This document shows, one piece after another, positions 8,545-18,723 of a stretch of DNA of 64,000 nt; within the stretch, counting starts at the first letter, position 1; every line of letters starts with the position of its first letter. The notes beneath the pieces were generated by a model. The model saw only the letters and a list, made by a program, of their open reading frames with translations. It was not told the origin of the DNA and did not search any database. Source of the stretch: Serratia symbiotica (Periphyllus acericola) (lineage in GTDB: Bacteria; Pseudomonadota; Gammaproteobacteria; Enterobacterales; Enterobacteriaceae). Location: assembly GCF_964019515.1 (NCBI RefSeq), contig NZ_OZ026452.1, positions 1,550,001 to 1,614,000 of the forward strand. The letters are read 5' to 3'. Both the position numbers and the translations under genes were made by a program.

Positions 8545-9532
8545 GGATATTCCGTGGCCCAGCAAAAGTTCAACATCACCAACTGGAAGGCTTATAACAC
8601 CAACTGGAAGGCTTACAACAACGCCCTTATCACTCGGGGTTCACTCACTTTCTCGGTGGATGAAACGGCACTTCACGCCTGGTACTGCGAGGCAAAACCT
8701 TCTCTGCGTGGTCGCCCACCACATTATTCCGATATGGCAATCACCAGCGTATTGATGCTGAAACGGATTTTCGGCCTGATACTTCGCGCCCTCCAGCGCT
8801 TCGTCGACTCCATTGTCACACTGATCAAAGTGCCGTTGAACTGCCCGGACGACACCTGCATCAGTAAGCGGGCAAAGTCCGGCCATGTCCCGTTTAAAAC
8901 CCCAACGCCGGGTAAAATTGCGCACCTCGTTATCGACTCTACCGGGCTCAACGTGTTGGGTCAAGGGGAGTGGAAGGTAAAAAACACGGTCAGGAAAAAC
9001 GGCGGATCTGGCGAAAACTGCATTTGGCCGTAGATACACAAACACATGAGGTCATCTGTGCTGACCTTTCCTTGAGCAATGTCACCGATACCGAAGCCTT
9101 CCCAGGTCTCATCCGCCAGAGGTACCGTAAAATCAAAGTCGCCTCGGCGGATCGGGCTTAGGATACACGAGTGTGTGATGATGAGTTAAGGGGCAAGAAG
9201 CTCAAGGCGTTAATACCGCCCAGCAGCGGAGCCCGTTATTGGTCGGCAGACTATGCAGAGCGAAATCAAGCGGTGGCGAACCGGCGCGTTACCGGAGACA
9301 ACACACGGTGGAAAAGTATCACAGGCTACCACCGACGTTCGATAGCGGCAACAGCGAGGTACAGAGTAAAACAGCTATTTGGTGGTCACCTGTCGCTGCG
9401 AGATTATGATGGGCAAGTTGCAGAGGCGCTGGCCATGATCTGTGCATTAAACAAGATGACGCTCGCCGGTATGCCTGAAAGATGCCCATTCAGGGGACTC
9501 TTTATTCCAAATCCGATTTATTCAACAACGCC
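8545..9532 (+). mobile_element. IS903-like IS5-family element, copy 2 (5' end missing)
   Basis: The 3' terminal repeat is intact (ends at 9532), but the left terminal repeat and about 70 bp of leader are absent; homology begins near ATATTCCGTGGCCCAG. The transposase frame starts normally, has an in-frame 21-bp tandem duplication (CACCAACTGGAAGGCTTA repeated, about 8577-8618), a one-base loss in the A run near 8982 (six A instead of seven) that shifts the frame, and the shared amber codon at 9159-9161. After it the frame continues to the C terminus with the GYHRRSIAATARYRVK box lacking the catalytic Glu. It lies between yqjC and an IS630 fragment. Confidence 0.9.
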
Positions 9533-9585
9533 GTAGAGCGGCTGCAACTTTGCACATCCGAGATCCTCATAAATAGGAAAAACTA

Positions 9586-9898
9586 GCGGCTATCGATACC
9601 GCATTGAAGAATAACAGTCCCGAGCATCCCATCTTTTACGAAGATGAGGTAGACATCGATATGAACCCTAAAATAGGTGCCGACTGGCAGAAAAAGGGTC
9701 AACAAAAACGCATCGCGACACCGGGACAGAATGAAAAGCATTACCTCGCGGGTGCTCTTCATGCAGGAACCGGAAGAGTTGATTATGTCAGTGGGACCCA
9801 TAAAAACTCGGGTTTATTCATTAGCCTGTTACGCAAGCTGAGAAGCACATACCGAAGTGCCAAAACCATTACGCTAATTGTCGATAATTACATCGATA
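9586..9898 (+). mobile_element. IS630-family transposase fragment fused in frame to phoB
   Basis: Residues [20 protein letters not shown] and [15 protein letters not shown] carry the first and second acidic residues of the DDE domain of IS630-type (DDE_3) transposases. The N-terminal DNA-binding part is missing on the left. On the right the element stops right after the VDNY motif, where it joins the phoB receiver domain without loss of frame. The open frame 9604-10068 is therefore a transposase-PhoB chimera of 154 residues. Confidence 0.85.
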
Positions 9899-10360
9899 TT
9901 CCTGTGATGATGTTAACTGCGAGTGGTGAAGAAGAAGATCGGGTACGCGGGCTGGAAGTGGGGGCAGATGATTATATCACCAAACCGTTTGCGCCCAAGA
10001 AATTGGTGGCGCGCATCAAGACGGTAATGCGCCGCTATTTCCCCCATGGCAGTAGAAGAGGTGATTGAAATGCAGGGGTTGAGCCTCTACCCCGCCTCAC
10101 ACCGCGTGATAGCTAACGATCAGGCGCTGAATATGGGGCCAATGGAGTTCAAGCTGCTGCATTTTTTTATGACCCACCTTGAGCGTGTCTATAGCCGCAA
10201 ATAATTGCTGAATCAGGTATGGGGCACTAACGTTTATGTGGAAGACTGCACTGTTGACGTGCATATCGGTCGGCTTCGTAAGGCGCTAGAGACCAGCGTT
10301 CATGATAAAATTGTGCAAACTGTTCGGGGTGTCGGCTATCAGTTATCAACGCGTTATTGA
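9899..10360 (+). pseudogene. phoB: phoB pseudogene (phosphate response regulator), 5' half lost
   Basis: PhoB activates the phosphate-starvation regulon. The sequence enters in the middle of the receiver domain ([20 protein letters not shown], then [20 protein letters not shown], with the conserved Thr and Lys). An extra C in a run of five near 10040 shifts the frame. The winged-helix output domain follows in that frame ([21 protein letters not shown], then [11 protein letters not shown] and [12 protein letters not shown]) with a TAA after YSRK near 10201. The phosphoacceptor Asp half is gone, replaced by an IS630 fragment. phoR follows 24 bases later. Confidence 0.93.
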
Positions 10361-10384
10361 TGGCACTGCGCTGGAGAATATGCC

Positions 10385-11732
10385 GTGTTAGACCGCCTGT
10401 CCTGGAAGAAGCTCGCTCTCGAGCTGGTTCTTTTCTGTCTGCCAGCATTGCTGCCGGGGGTGATTATTGGTTATTTTCCTTGGTTGCTGCTGGTGTCTGT
10501 ACTGGCTGCGCTGGCATGGAATTTTTACAACCAACATAAACTTTCTCACTGGCTGTGGGTTGACCGCATCATGATGCCACCAGCCGGGCGCTGGAATTGG
10601 CAATCGCTGTTCTATGGGCTGTATCAGATGCAGCAGCGTAATCGCCGCCGCCGCGGTGAACTGCTTTGCTGATCAAACGCTTTCGTAGCGGGGCTGAATC
10701 TCTGCCCGATGCGGTGGTGATAACCACCGTCGAAGGTAACATCTTCTAGTGCAAGGGGTTGCCGCAGCATCTGCTCGGCTTTCGCGCTGGAAGACAATGG
10801 TCAACACATCCTCAATCTGTTGCATTATCCGCAGTTCAGTCACTACTTGCAGCAGCAGGCATTTTCACATCCGCTGACGTTGCAACTGGATAACGAACAC
10901 CATGTTGAGTTCCGTGTGATGCCCTATGCCGAAGGTCAGTTGCTGATAGTAGCGCATGATGTGAGCTAAATGCGCCAGTTGGAGAATGTACGACGCAACT
11001 TATCCACAGGCCCGCTTTGGGCAGCGTTCTTTTTCTTCGCGAACGTCAGCCATCAGTTGCGCACGCCACTGACGGTATTGCAGGGGTATCTTGAAATGAT
11101 GAGCAACGAAACGCTAGACGCTGCACTGCGCGCTAAGGCGCTGGATACCATGCAGGAGCAGGCTCGGCGTATGGACGGGCTGGTCACGCAATTACTAACG
11201 TTGTCGCGCATTGAGGCAACCCCAAATGTGAAAATGAATGAATGGGTGGATATTCCGCTGATGCTACAGGTGCTGCAGCGCGAAGCGCAGTCGCTGAGCG
11301 GCGGCAAGCACGCAATGACCTTCCGGGTGAATGAGCAGCTCAAGGTATTCGGCAATAAAGAGCAGTTGCGCAGTGCGGTAGCGAACCTGTTGTACAACGC
11401 CATCACCCATACCCCGACGGGGACGAATATTGCCGTGAGCTGGCAGCAGACGCCGCACGGCGCGCAGTTCTAGATCGATGATAACGGGCCGGGCATCGCC
11501 GCTGAGCATCTCCCGCGCCAGACCGAACGGTTTCTACCGTGTTGACCCGGCGCGTTCGCGCCAGACCGGCGGCAGCGGACTGGGGCTAGCAATCGTCAAG
11601 CATGCACTCAGCCATCACCATGCACGGTTGGAGATTTATAGCGAGCTGGGATTGGGGACGCGGTTTATTTTTACCTTGCCTAACCGGTTGGCTGTTCCTG
11701 CTGATTTATCAGAAAAGGCGGCGAAAAATTAA
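10385..11732 (+). pseudogene. phoR: phoR pseudogene (phosphate sensor kinase)
   Basis: PhoR is the membrane histidine kinase for PhoB. From the GTG at 10385 the N-terminal membrane region is visible (LALELVLFCLPALLPGVI, then YFPWLLLVSVLAALAW), followed by a stop at 10672. Pieces of the PAS region occur in other frames (FRSGAESLPDAVV, HVEFRVMPYAEGQLLIV). The kinase domain runs in the 10970 frame with the His box [17 protein letters not shown] and the N box ([15 protein letters not shown]), then TAG at about 11471. The G boxes ([16 protein letters not shown]) are out of frame to the end at 11732. At least four disablements. With phoB also broken, phosphate control through PhoBR is lost. Confidence 0.93.
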
Positions 11733-12278
11733 CGCGTAAGAGACCGGCATGAGTCTAATTTTCGTTGGCTGGCCTGGGGCGCTGCCCTCTGTCCAGCGTT
11801 GCTTGCATTGTCCCGGAGCAGCATGCTGTAGGCTTCTAATTTTACGAGGGGATAAGCGAGAAAGAGCACAAATCATGTAGTGTATATTTATTGATATCTA
11901 ACATGATCGACTGGCTGGTTAATGCCATTTAGATGATAACTCTGCCTTTTACCTTGCGCCTTGCCTTTGAGCGCTATAAAAGTTTACCTTATTGCCTGTT
12001 GCTGGATTAGATCTCCGCTATATACCCAAAATAATTTGAGTTTCAGGAAAACGGCGCAAAGCAGCAAGCGCATGCAACTTGAAGTATTACGAGGATATAA
12101 AATTCCTGAAACCTTAACCATCACCCTTAGTGGTGACTGTTGAAATAAGGGCAAAACGTCCGACGTCACGCGTTTTATGCTCTTATTTTATCCTGATGAT
12201 AAAACGGCAATCTGGCAACTGGTATTGTCACCGGACTATCGGACATTCTTTTCATTTTAATAGGCAGCACGGCATCGT
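11733..12278. other. Non-coding stretch between phoR and brnQ
   Basis: No gene is visible. It holds one degenerate palindromic repeat (see 12018-12105), AT-rich sequence around 11870-11930 and, just before brnQ, pyrimidine-rich sequence that presumably includes the brnQ promoter and ribosome site (TAGGCAGCACGGCATCGT before the ATG at 12279). Confidence 0.5.
12018..12105. repeat. Dispersed palindromic repeat of the Serratia/Yersinia type (core missing)
   Basis: The outer arms TATACCCAAAATAATTTGAG at the left and GCATGCAACTTGAAGTATTA at the right are imperfect inverted repeats of each other, the usual borders of a dispersed intergenic palindrome in Serratia and Yersinia. The central CTTACTCAAGT/AGTGACTGGG core seen in the copies near 19840 and 55540 is absent. 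Family assignment is from memory of related genomes. Confidence 0.5.
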
Positions 12279-13595
12279 ATGAGTCATCGTTTAACATCAA
12301 AAGATATTCTGGCATTGGGTTTCATGACCTTTGCTTTATTCGTCGGCGCTGGGAACATCATCTTCCCGCCAATGGTTGGTCTGCAATCCGGCGAACACGT
12401 CTGGATCGCTGCCATCGGATTCCTGATCACCGCTGTGGGGTTACCGGTCATTACCATGATTGCGTTGGCGCGCGTTGGCGGCGGCATTGACGCGCTAAGC
12501 ACGCCGATTGGCCGCAGTGCTGGCCTGTTGCTGGCGACCCTCTGCTATCTGGCGGTAGGCCCATTGTTCGCCACCCCGCGCACCGCCACCGTATCCTTTG
12601 AAGTGGGTATTGCCCCGCTGATCGGTCATGGTGACATGCCCCTGTTTCTCTACAGCCTGGTGTACTTTGCGCTGGTGATCGGCATTTCCCTGTATCCAAA
12701 CCGCCTAATCGACACCGTTGGTCATGTTTTGGCACCGCTAAAAATTGTGGCGCTGGCTGTTCTGGGTATCGCCGCGCTGCTATGGCCAGCGGGTACGCCG
12801 ATCCCAGCAACTAACACTTATCAGACGATGGCTTTCTCCTCTGGCTTTGTTAACGGCTATCTAACCATGGACACCCTGGGTGCGCTGGTGTTTGGCATCG
12901 TCATCGTCAACGCCGCCCGTTCTCGCGGCGTAAAAGACACTGGTCTGCTGACGCGTTACACCATCCTGGCCGGATTGATCGCTGGTGTGGGTCTGACGCT
13001 GGTTTACCTGAGCCTGTTCAAACTGGGGTCGGGTAGCGGCGTATTAGTGCCTGAGGCCACCAACGGTGCGGTGATCCTGCATGCCTACGTTCAGAATACC
13101 TTCGGCAACTTAGGCAGCTTTTTCTTGGCAGCATTGATCTTTATCGCTTGTATAGTGACTGCGTTAGGTCTGACTTGTGCCTGCGCCGAGTTCTTCGCCC
13201 AATATCTGCCGTTCTCCTATAGAACGCTGGTATTTATATTAGGCTTGTTCTCGATGGTGGTATCCAATCTGGGTCTGAGCCATCTGATCCAAATCTCCAT
13301 CCCAGTGCTGACGGCGATTTACCCACCGTGCATTGTGCTGGTGCTTCTGAGCTTTACCTTGGGCTGGTGGAACAACGCGCCGCGCATCATAACGATGGTG
13401 ATATTGATCAGCTTGTTATTTGGTATCCTTGATGCAGTTAAGGCGTCCAGCCTCCAACACCTGCTGCCGACGTGGGCCCATCACCTGCCGCTGGCGGAGC
13501 AAGGGCTGGCCTGGTTGCTGCCTTCACTATTGATGTTAGTGCTGGTCGCGATTTATGATCGGGTGTGTATGCGTGAAAAAGTGACCACGTGCTAA
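12279..13595 (+). CDS. brnQ: Branched-chain amino acid transporter BrnQ
   Basis: BrnQ is a sodium-coupled, inner-membrane carrier for Leu, Ile and Val (LIVCS family). The 438-residue product matches the usual 439 of E. coli and has about 12 hydrophobic segments. The family start [20 protein letters not shown] and the [18 protein letters not shown] signature in the first helix region are present, as is the [17 protein letters not shown] block. The frame is undamaged, although both neighbours (phoR upstream, proY downstream) are pseudogenes, and the E. coli order phoB-phoR-brnQ-proY is kept. Its retention fits an organism importing branched-chain amino acids. Confidence 0.96.
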   Translation: MSHRLTSKDILALGFMTFALFVGAGNIIFPPMVGLQSGEHVWIAAIGFLITAVGLPVITMIALARVGGGIDALSTPIGRSAGLLLATLCYLAVGPLFATPRTATVSFEVGIAPLIGHGDMPLFLYSLVYFALVIGISLYPNRLIDTVGHVLAPLKIVALAVLGIAALLWPAGTPIPATNTYQTMAFSSGFVNGYLTMDTLGALVFGIVIVNAARSRGVKDTGLLTRYTILAGLIAGVGLTLVYLSLFKLGSGSGVLVPEATNGAVILHAYVQNTFGNLGSFFLAALIFIACIVTALGLTCACAEFFAQYLPFSYRTLVFILGLFSMVVSNLGLSHLIQISIPVLTAIYPPCIVLVLLSFTLGWWNNAPRIITMVILISLLFGILDAVKASSLQHLLPTWAHHLPLAEQGLAWLLPSLLMLVLVAIYDRVCMREKVTTC

Positions 13596-13667
13596 TAAAC
13601 CCCCGGTTTAATCGAGGGCAATGGACTAATCAGTGGCTTTTTATGTTCCAAAATTATGGGTCATTTT

Positions 13668-14986
13668 ATGCAACAACAGCCACCTCGTCCCTCTCCCGCC
13701 AATAAGTTGAAACCTGGTCTTAATTCGCGTCATATCCGCTTTATGGCGCCGGGTTGTTCTACGGATCGGCGACATTGTGGCCTTTATCATTATGCGTGCA
13801 CTGGGTGAGATGTCGGTCAATAACCCGCAGGCCAGTTCTTTTTCCCGCTACGCGCAGGATTATCTCGGGCCGATGGCAGGGTATCTCACTGGTTGGACCT
13901 ACTGCTTTGAAATCTTGATCGTTGCCATCGCCGATGTGACCGCATTCAGTATTTATATGGGGGTCTGGTTCCCTGAGGTGCCGCAATGGATCTGGGTGTT
14001 AGGTGTGGTGCTGATTATCAGGGCCATCAACCTGATTAGCGTTAAGGTGTTCGGTGAACTGGAGTTCTGGTTCTCGTTCTTTAAGGTTGCCACTATTACC
14101 ATTATGATTGTTGCCGGTATCGGCACGATTATCTGGGGGATTGGCAACGGCGGGCAGCCAACGGGCATTCATAACCTTTGTTCTAACGGTGGCTTATTCA
14201 GCAACGGTTTTATCGGGATGATCTTTTCGCTGCAACTGGTGATGTTTGCCTACGGTGGCATCGAAATCATCGGTATTACCGCCGGTGAAGCTAAAGATCC
14301 GAAAAAATCGATCCCGCAGGCCATCAACTCGGTGCCGTGGCGTATTCTGGTGTTCTATGTCAGCACTCTGCTGGTCATCATATCGATTTATCCATGGAAC
14401 AAAGTGGGCACCAATTGGTAGTCCGTTCGTGCTGACCTTCTAGCACATGGGCATCACCATGGCGGCGAGTATCCTTAACTTTGTGGTGATCACCGAGTCA
14501 CTGTCGGCGATTAACAGTGATGTGTTCGGCATAGGCCGCATGTTGCATGGCATGGCCGAGCAAGGCAATGCGCCGAAGATGTTCAATAGAGTCTCCAAGA
14601 GGGGTATCCCGTGGGTGACGGTGATGTTGTTGGCGGTATATCTCAACTACATCATGCCGGAAAACGTGTTCCTGGTAATCGCTTCGCTGGCCACTTTTGC
14701 CGCCGTTTCGGTATGGATTATGATCCTGTCCTCACAGATCGCCTTCCGTCGCAGCCTGAGTAAAAAGTAGGTGAGCAATCTGGCGTTCCCACTAAGTGGC
14801 GGGGTATTTACCTCGATGATGGCGATTATCTTCCTGGCTTTTATCATCGGCCTGATCGGTTACTTTCCAACCACCCGCGTATCTTTATACGCCGGTTTGG
14901 TCTGGGTGATGGCGTTTCTGGTGGGTTATTACTTTAAAATCAACTACCAAAAGAAACGGGCGGTACTTGAGCAACCGCAGAACTGA
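13668..14986 (+). pseudogene. proY: proY pseudogene (amino-acid permease of the APC family)
   Basis: ProY is a proline-specific or related APC-family permease. From the ATG at 13668 the N terminus NKLKPGLNSRHIRFMAPG is followed by a deletion of the first two membrane helices, which shifts the frame (the GLFYGSA motif sits out of frame near 13755). The frame 13777-14421 covers IIMRALGEMSVNNPQASSFS to IISIYPWNKVGT. A stop and shift near 14420 lead to 14447-14770 (MAASILNFVVITESLSAINS, then YIMPENVFLVIASLATFAAV), and a TAG at 14768 precedes the C-terminal helices (to 14986). At least three lesions. Confidence 0.93.
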
Positions 14987-15146
14987 AAACAGCGTATGGG
15001 GAATGCGGCATGCCGATGCTGGGTGTGTAGATTGCCGCTGCTTACCCCTTTTATATCAGTTTTTCGCTTGCCGCTACCCGGAGAATGTGAAGTGGAGCAA
15101 CGACAAACGCGAGGAATTGACGCCTATTGCGCCTGGTAGGCCAATC

Positions 15147-16705
15147 TAGATCAGTTTGGCTGCGCCCCCACGGTGTTTGCTCAACCATCTTGTAGCCCAT
15201 GTCCTTTAGGCGTTTGAGTGTGTCGGTATAAATGCAGCGTTTCTCGTAATACATCACATCCTGCAACCACTGGTGGTGGATGCGTGGCTCATCTACTACT
15301 TCCTGTGGTGCCATGCCGTGGTCGATCACGTTCAGCGCTGTTTGCAGGGTAATGGTGATTATACGTGAACCGCCCGGTGAACCTACCACCATAAACATTT
15401 TATTGTCTTTGGTCACCAGTGTTGGGGTCATTGACGATAGTGGGTGCTTACCGGGGGCAATACTGTTGACGGTACCCTGAATCAGCCCGTAGAAGTTCTT
15501 CTCGCCAACCAATAAAGTCATCTATCTTCGTCATTGAGCAGGAAGCCAGTGCATGGGGCAACCACTACCGGGCCAAAGCGGCCATTGACAGTGTAAGTTG
15601 TAGAGACTGCATTACCCTCATGATCGATGATCGAATAGTGGGTAGTCTCTGGCTTTTCATGCGTTGCTACGCGTAAAAGCACGTTTTCAGACGTCGTGGC
15701 TTTGTTCGCAAAGATTTTCTTGCGTATTTCTGCGGCATAGTCCTTGCTGGTCAGCCGATCAATCGGGTGCTTGATTAATGCCGAGTCGCCGAGGTAGGTC
15801 TTGCGATCCATGTAAGCGTGGCGCATCGCTTCGGTCATGGTAATGGATGGCCGCCGCAGAGTTGAAGTACATACTTTTCAGATCGTAACCTTCCAGATTT
15901 CGCACAGCGTGACGCTGCCAGCGCTTGGCAAGGGCGCTGAGATAAACTTATAGTCCCGGTAGCTGCAAGTGATAGGCGGCGTTTCAGTCACCTTATAATT
16001 GGCGAAATCAGCCGCCGTCAGAATACCGCCGCCCTGTTTGGCCGCCGCTGCCACTGCCTGCGGGATTTTGCCTTTGTAAAATGCATCCGTGCCGTCTTTG
16101 GCGATGGCTGACAGCGTATTGGCCAGATCGCGCTGTACCAAGCGATCGCCCTGCTGCAATGGCGTGCCGTCTGGGCGTAGGAAGATCTTGGTGGACTCAG
16201 GATTCAGGATCTTGTTTGAAACGTGCGATGGTGGTGTCGAGGACATCGGTGTCGGCGCGGGTCAGCACAAAGCCTTCGCGCGCCAGTTTGATCGCCGGTG
16301 ATAACAACTGCTGGCGGCTCAGCTTACCGTATTTCTCGCGTGCAGTTTCCATACCTAGCACCGTGCCTGGTACAGCTACTGCCAGATAGCCGTATAGACT
16401 GGTATCTTTCTTCACCTTGCCGGCAGCGTTCAGATACATTTGGGCGCTAGCCGCCGCCGGCGCGACTTCACGGAAGTTAATAAAGGTATCGGTACCGTGG
16501 GCAAGGTGGATGGTCATAAAGCCGCCTCCGCCGATATTGCCGCCCATTTTTAGGATGTCGGCACGGATTCTGTGAGGGCCAGGTGCTGTGAGATTACCAC
16601 TATGCTATTTTGGGCTTCTACAGCCGGATTAGAAGCCGCATGCAGGCTACTGCTGGCTAGCAATAGTACCGCGGTCATTGGTTTTCCCCATTTCTGTAAA
16701 AACAT
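15147..16705 (-). pseudogene. ggt: ggt pseudogene (gamma-glutamyltranspeptidase)
   Basis: GGT is a periplasmic N-terminal-nucleophile hydrolase that cleaves glutathione and gamma-glutamyl compounds. Reading leftwards from the ATG at 16705, a signal peptide (MTAVLLLASSSLHA) leads to a stop near 16550. The next frame, after a deletion that removed about 25 conserved residues, gives GGNIGGGGFMTIHLAHG. Further shifts occur near 16200, 15880 and 15520. The autoprocessing Thr region is recognisable (TTHYSIIDHEGNAVSTTYTV), as is the C-terminal PGKHPLSSMTPTLV and GSPGGSRIITITLQ (the oxyanion-site region). The tail after YKMVEQTPWG is degraded. Non-functional. Confidence 0.94.
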
Positions 16706-16886
16706 AGTTCCCCTTACCCTGTAAATTTTTTGGTATTTGCTTTGCTTGCAAAGAGCAACAAGCCTGTGTTGTTATGCATCTTGATAATAGATACCGATAA
16801 GGAGAGAGTAGTAGAGTAACCAGGCTGAGAAATGTGAGCGGAAACGAGGAAATAAGGCCCACATTGTGGGCGGGATCTAAAAAGGA

Positions 16887-16910
16887 TAAAAAACCGGCTA
16901 CATGAGCCGG
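16887..16910 (-). terminator. Rho-independent terminator of the peroxiredoxin gene
   Basis: On the minus strand a perfect stem CCGGCT / AGCCGG with a five-base loop (CATGT) is followed directly by six T. It lies about 25 bases beyond the stop codon of the peroxiredoxin gene. Confidence 0.85.
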
Positions 16911-16932
16911 CTGATTCACTTGCAGATTAAAA

Positions 16933-17535
16933 TTACAGATTAGCAGCGTTCTCGGATAGGTATTTAGCGACACCGCCTGGAGATGCGCTCATACCTGCTT
17001 TGCCTTTTTCCCACTGAGCCGGGCACACTTCGCTGTGTTTCTCGTGGAATTGCAGTGCGTCAACGGTACGCAGCATTTCGTCGATGTTACGGCCGATTGG
17101 CAGGTCGTTGACAACCTGCGCGCGTACCACACCGTCTTTGTCGATTAGGAAGGAACCGCGCAGCGCAACGCCAGCTTCTGGGTGTTCGATGCCGTAAGCT
17201 TGCTGAATTTCACGCTTAATGTCAGCAACCATTGCGTATTTCACTTCACCGATGCCGCCGTTTTCGACTGGGGTTTTACGCCATGCGTTATGGACGAACT
17301 CTGAATCGAATGAAACGCCAACCACTTCAACGCCACGCTTCTGGAACTCTTCATAGCGGTGATCGAAAGCGATCAGCTCAGAAGGACATACGAAGGTGAA
17401 GTCCATCGGCCAGAAGAACAGGACCGCCGGCTTGCCGCTCAGGTGCTTCTTTAGGTTGAAGTTTTCAACAATTTCGCCGCTGCCTAATACGGCAGCAGCA
17501 GTAAAATCAGGGGCTTGACGAGTTACCAGAACCAT
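16933..17535 (-). CDS. Typical 2-Cys peroxiredoxin (AhpC/TSA family)
   Basis: A 200-residue thiol peroxidase that reduces hydrogen and organic peroxides. The peroxidatic Cys is at residue 50 in the active-site block PMDFTFVCPSE, the catalytic Arg lies in VALRGSFLIDKDG, and the resolving Cys is about residue 171 (SEVCPAQW). The C-terminal tail (GGVAKYLSENAANL) suggests the redox-sensitive 2-Cys type. In Serratia and Yersinia a gene of this family (often named tsaA or ahpC) lies near acpH-queA, as here. A strong Shine-Dalgarno-like AGGAGT precedes the ATG. An OxyR-type site lies about 100 bases upstream. Intact; it probably carries much of the peroxide defence. Confidence 0.94.
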   Translation of the reverse strand: MVLVTRQAPDFTAAAVLGSGEIVENFNLKKHLSGKPAVLFFWPMDFTFVCPSELIAFDHRYEEFQKRGVEVVGVSFDSEFVHNAWRKTPVENGGIGEVKYAMVADIKREIQQAYGIEHPEAGVALRGSFLIDKDGVVRAQVVNDLPIGRNIDEMLRTVDALQFHEKHSEVCPAQWEKGKAGMSASPGGVAKYLSENAANL

Positions 17536-17584
17536 AATGACTCCTGTAAAAGTTGTTAAGTGGTTGAGAGAAAAAGCACTGGCC

Positions 17585-17671
17585 AGTATAAGAGCCGCAA
17601 CTGGGTGGATAACAGTAAAACACCCATTGATGAGATAGGTTTTACCTATTAAATCCGTATATTAAATTTAT
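17585..17671 (-). promoter_or_regulatory. OxyR-type operator and promoter of the peroxiredoxin gene
   Basis: ATAGGTTTTACCTAT at 17635-17649 is a perfect inverted repeat and fits the OxyR half-operator consensus ATAG-n-T-nnn-A-n-CTAT at every fixed position. After a 7-base spacer a second, weaker copy follows (GTATATTAAATTTAT, 17657-17671), the tandem arrangement OxyR tetramers bind. Towards the gene, TATACT (complement of 17585-17590) could be the -10 box, with GTTATC 17 bases upstream as a poor -35, as expected for an activated promoter. OxyR binding is inferred from the motif. Confidence 0.7.
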
Positions 17672-17762
17672 AAAAAATCAAAATAACTTTTTCCTAAAAA
17701 AGGGCAAGTATAAAAAATATTTTCTTGAAAAGCGCCGCAATCTCAGTTAGTTGAACTTGACT

Positions 17763-18357
17763 TTACAGCTTTTTGTCTTTCGCCTGTTGCATCATCTGTG
17801 GGTAAAACTGCCAAAAGTGTGTTTCAAGTTGAGGGTAATGGCGTTCGATGTCGGGTTCGATGTCGGCGAAGGATCCCGCCAACGCCGGCGAGGTATGGGC
17901 GGCGGGTAGCCATACTTTGCAACACTTTGGCGATAAATGGTAATTTGGCATAGCGTTCTAGCCAGCGTTCTGGCCACAGGTAGCGGTTTAGGTTCTGAAA
18001 GCGCGGCGGCGTCAGCGGCAGGTACGGCACAATTTGGCTACGCGCCTGCTGGGTGAAACTGTGCAGGCTGCTTAATGGTTCCAACTGTTGCCAGTGGCGC
18101 GCCAGAAAGTGATCCCAGACGAGGTCAAGGGTGATCGGTGCAACGCGGCGATGTTGGCCGCTGAAGTAGTCTCGGCAGGTTTTCACCTGCGGCAGGCTTT
18201 CGGCCAGCACATCGACACGGCCGTGCATCATGATGCCGGCCACCACATTAGGCGCATATTCGCCCGCCGGGTTGCCGCGCACGAAATCCGCTAGCAGATT
18301 GCCTAGCAAAGAGCTTTGCGCCAACATGGCCAAATGGAGATGAGCGAGAAAATTCAT
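17763..18357 (-). pseudogene. acpH: acpH pseudogene (acyl carrier protein phosphodiesterase)
   Basis: AcpH removes the phosphopantetheine arm from acyl carrier protein. From the ATG at 18357 the sequence [20 protein letters not shown] and the conserved [19 protein letters not shown] segment are typical. A frameshift near 17890, within [12 protein letters not shown], splits off the C-terminal 40 residues ([20 protein letters not shown] to QQAKDKKL, stop at 17763). The only lesion is this one shift; if it were a sequencing error the gene would be whole. Divergent from queA, as in E. coli. Confidence 0.88.
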
Positions 18358-18723
18358 CCCGCTACTATACCATAAATAATGGGCGTTGCACCAAGGCGTC
18401 AAACACTGGCCCGCAGGGATGGGGTTCGCTAACCCTGAGGAACTTACACGAAAAAGTGATTCGGGTGAGTGATAAATCTGCCAGGAACTGATTTGAATGC
18501 CGTAAAGCGTCAGGCTGTCCGTCAGGGGGAACCCGGGGATGGGTCGAATGACGTAGCCAACAAAGATGCGGTTTCAACCATGATGGGTAGATACCTTAAG
18601 TTAAGTGCCTAATAGGATAGGTTATAAGTACATCCTGCTTATTTCTTGCCGCTGACTGCCTACAGCTTTAGACTAGGCCGCCTATTTTTCATCGGCCATC
18701 TTATAGTGAAAAAGTGATTACCC
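18358..18723. other. acpH-queA intergenic region with a degenerate dispersed repeat
   Basis: About 365 bases without a gene. Bases about 18420-18480 (AACCCTGAGGAACTTACACG, then AAAAAGTGATTCGGGTGAGT) resemble the core of the dispersed palindromic repeat seen at 55487-55605 but are degenerate, so that assignment is tentative. The last 60 bases should contain the queA promoter; ATCTTATAGTGAAAAAG just upstream of the ATG has a TATAGT that could be a -10 box. Confidence 0.4.

Noticed and set aside
8641..9045. Minus-strand open frames within the IS copies (about 130 codons, repeated in several copies)
   Set aside because: They are antisense shadows of the IS transposase and recur only because the IS recurs.
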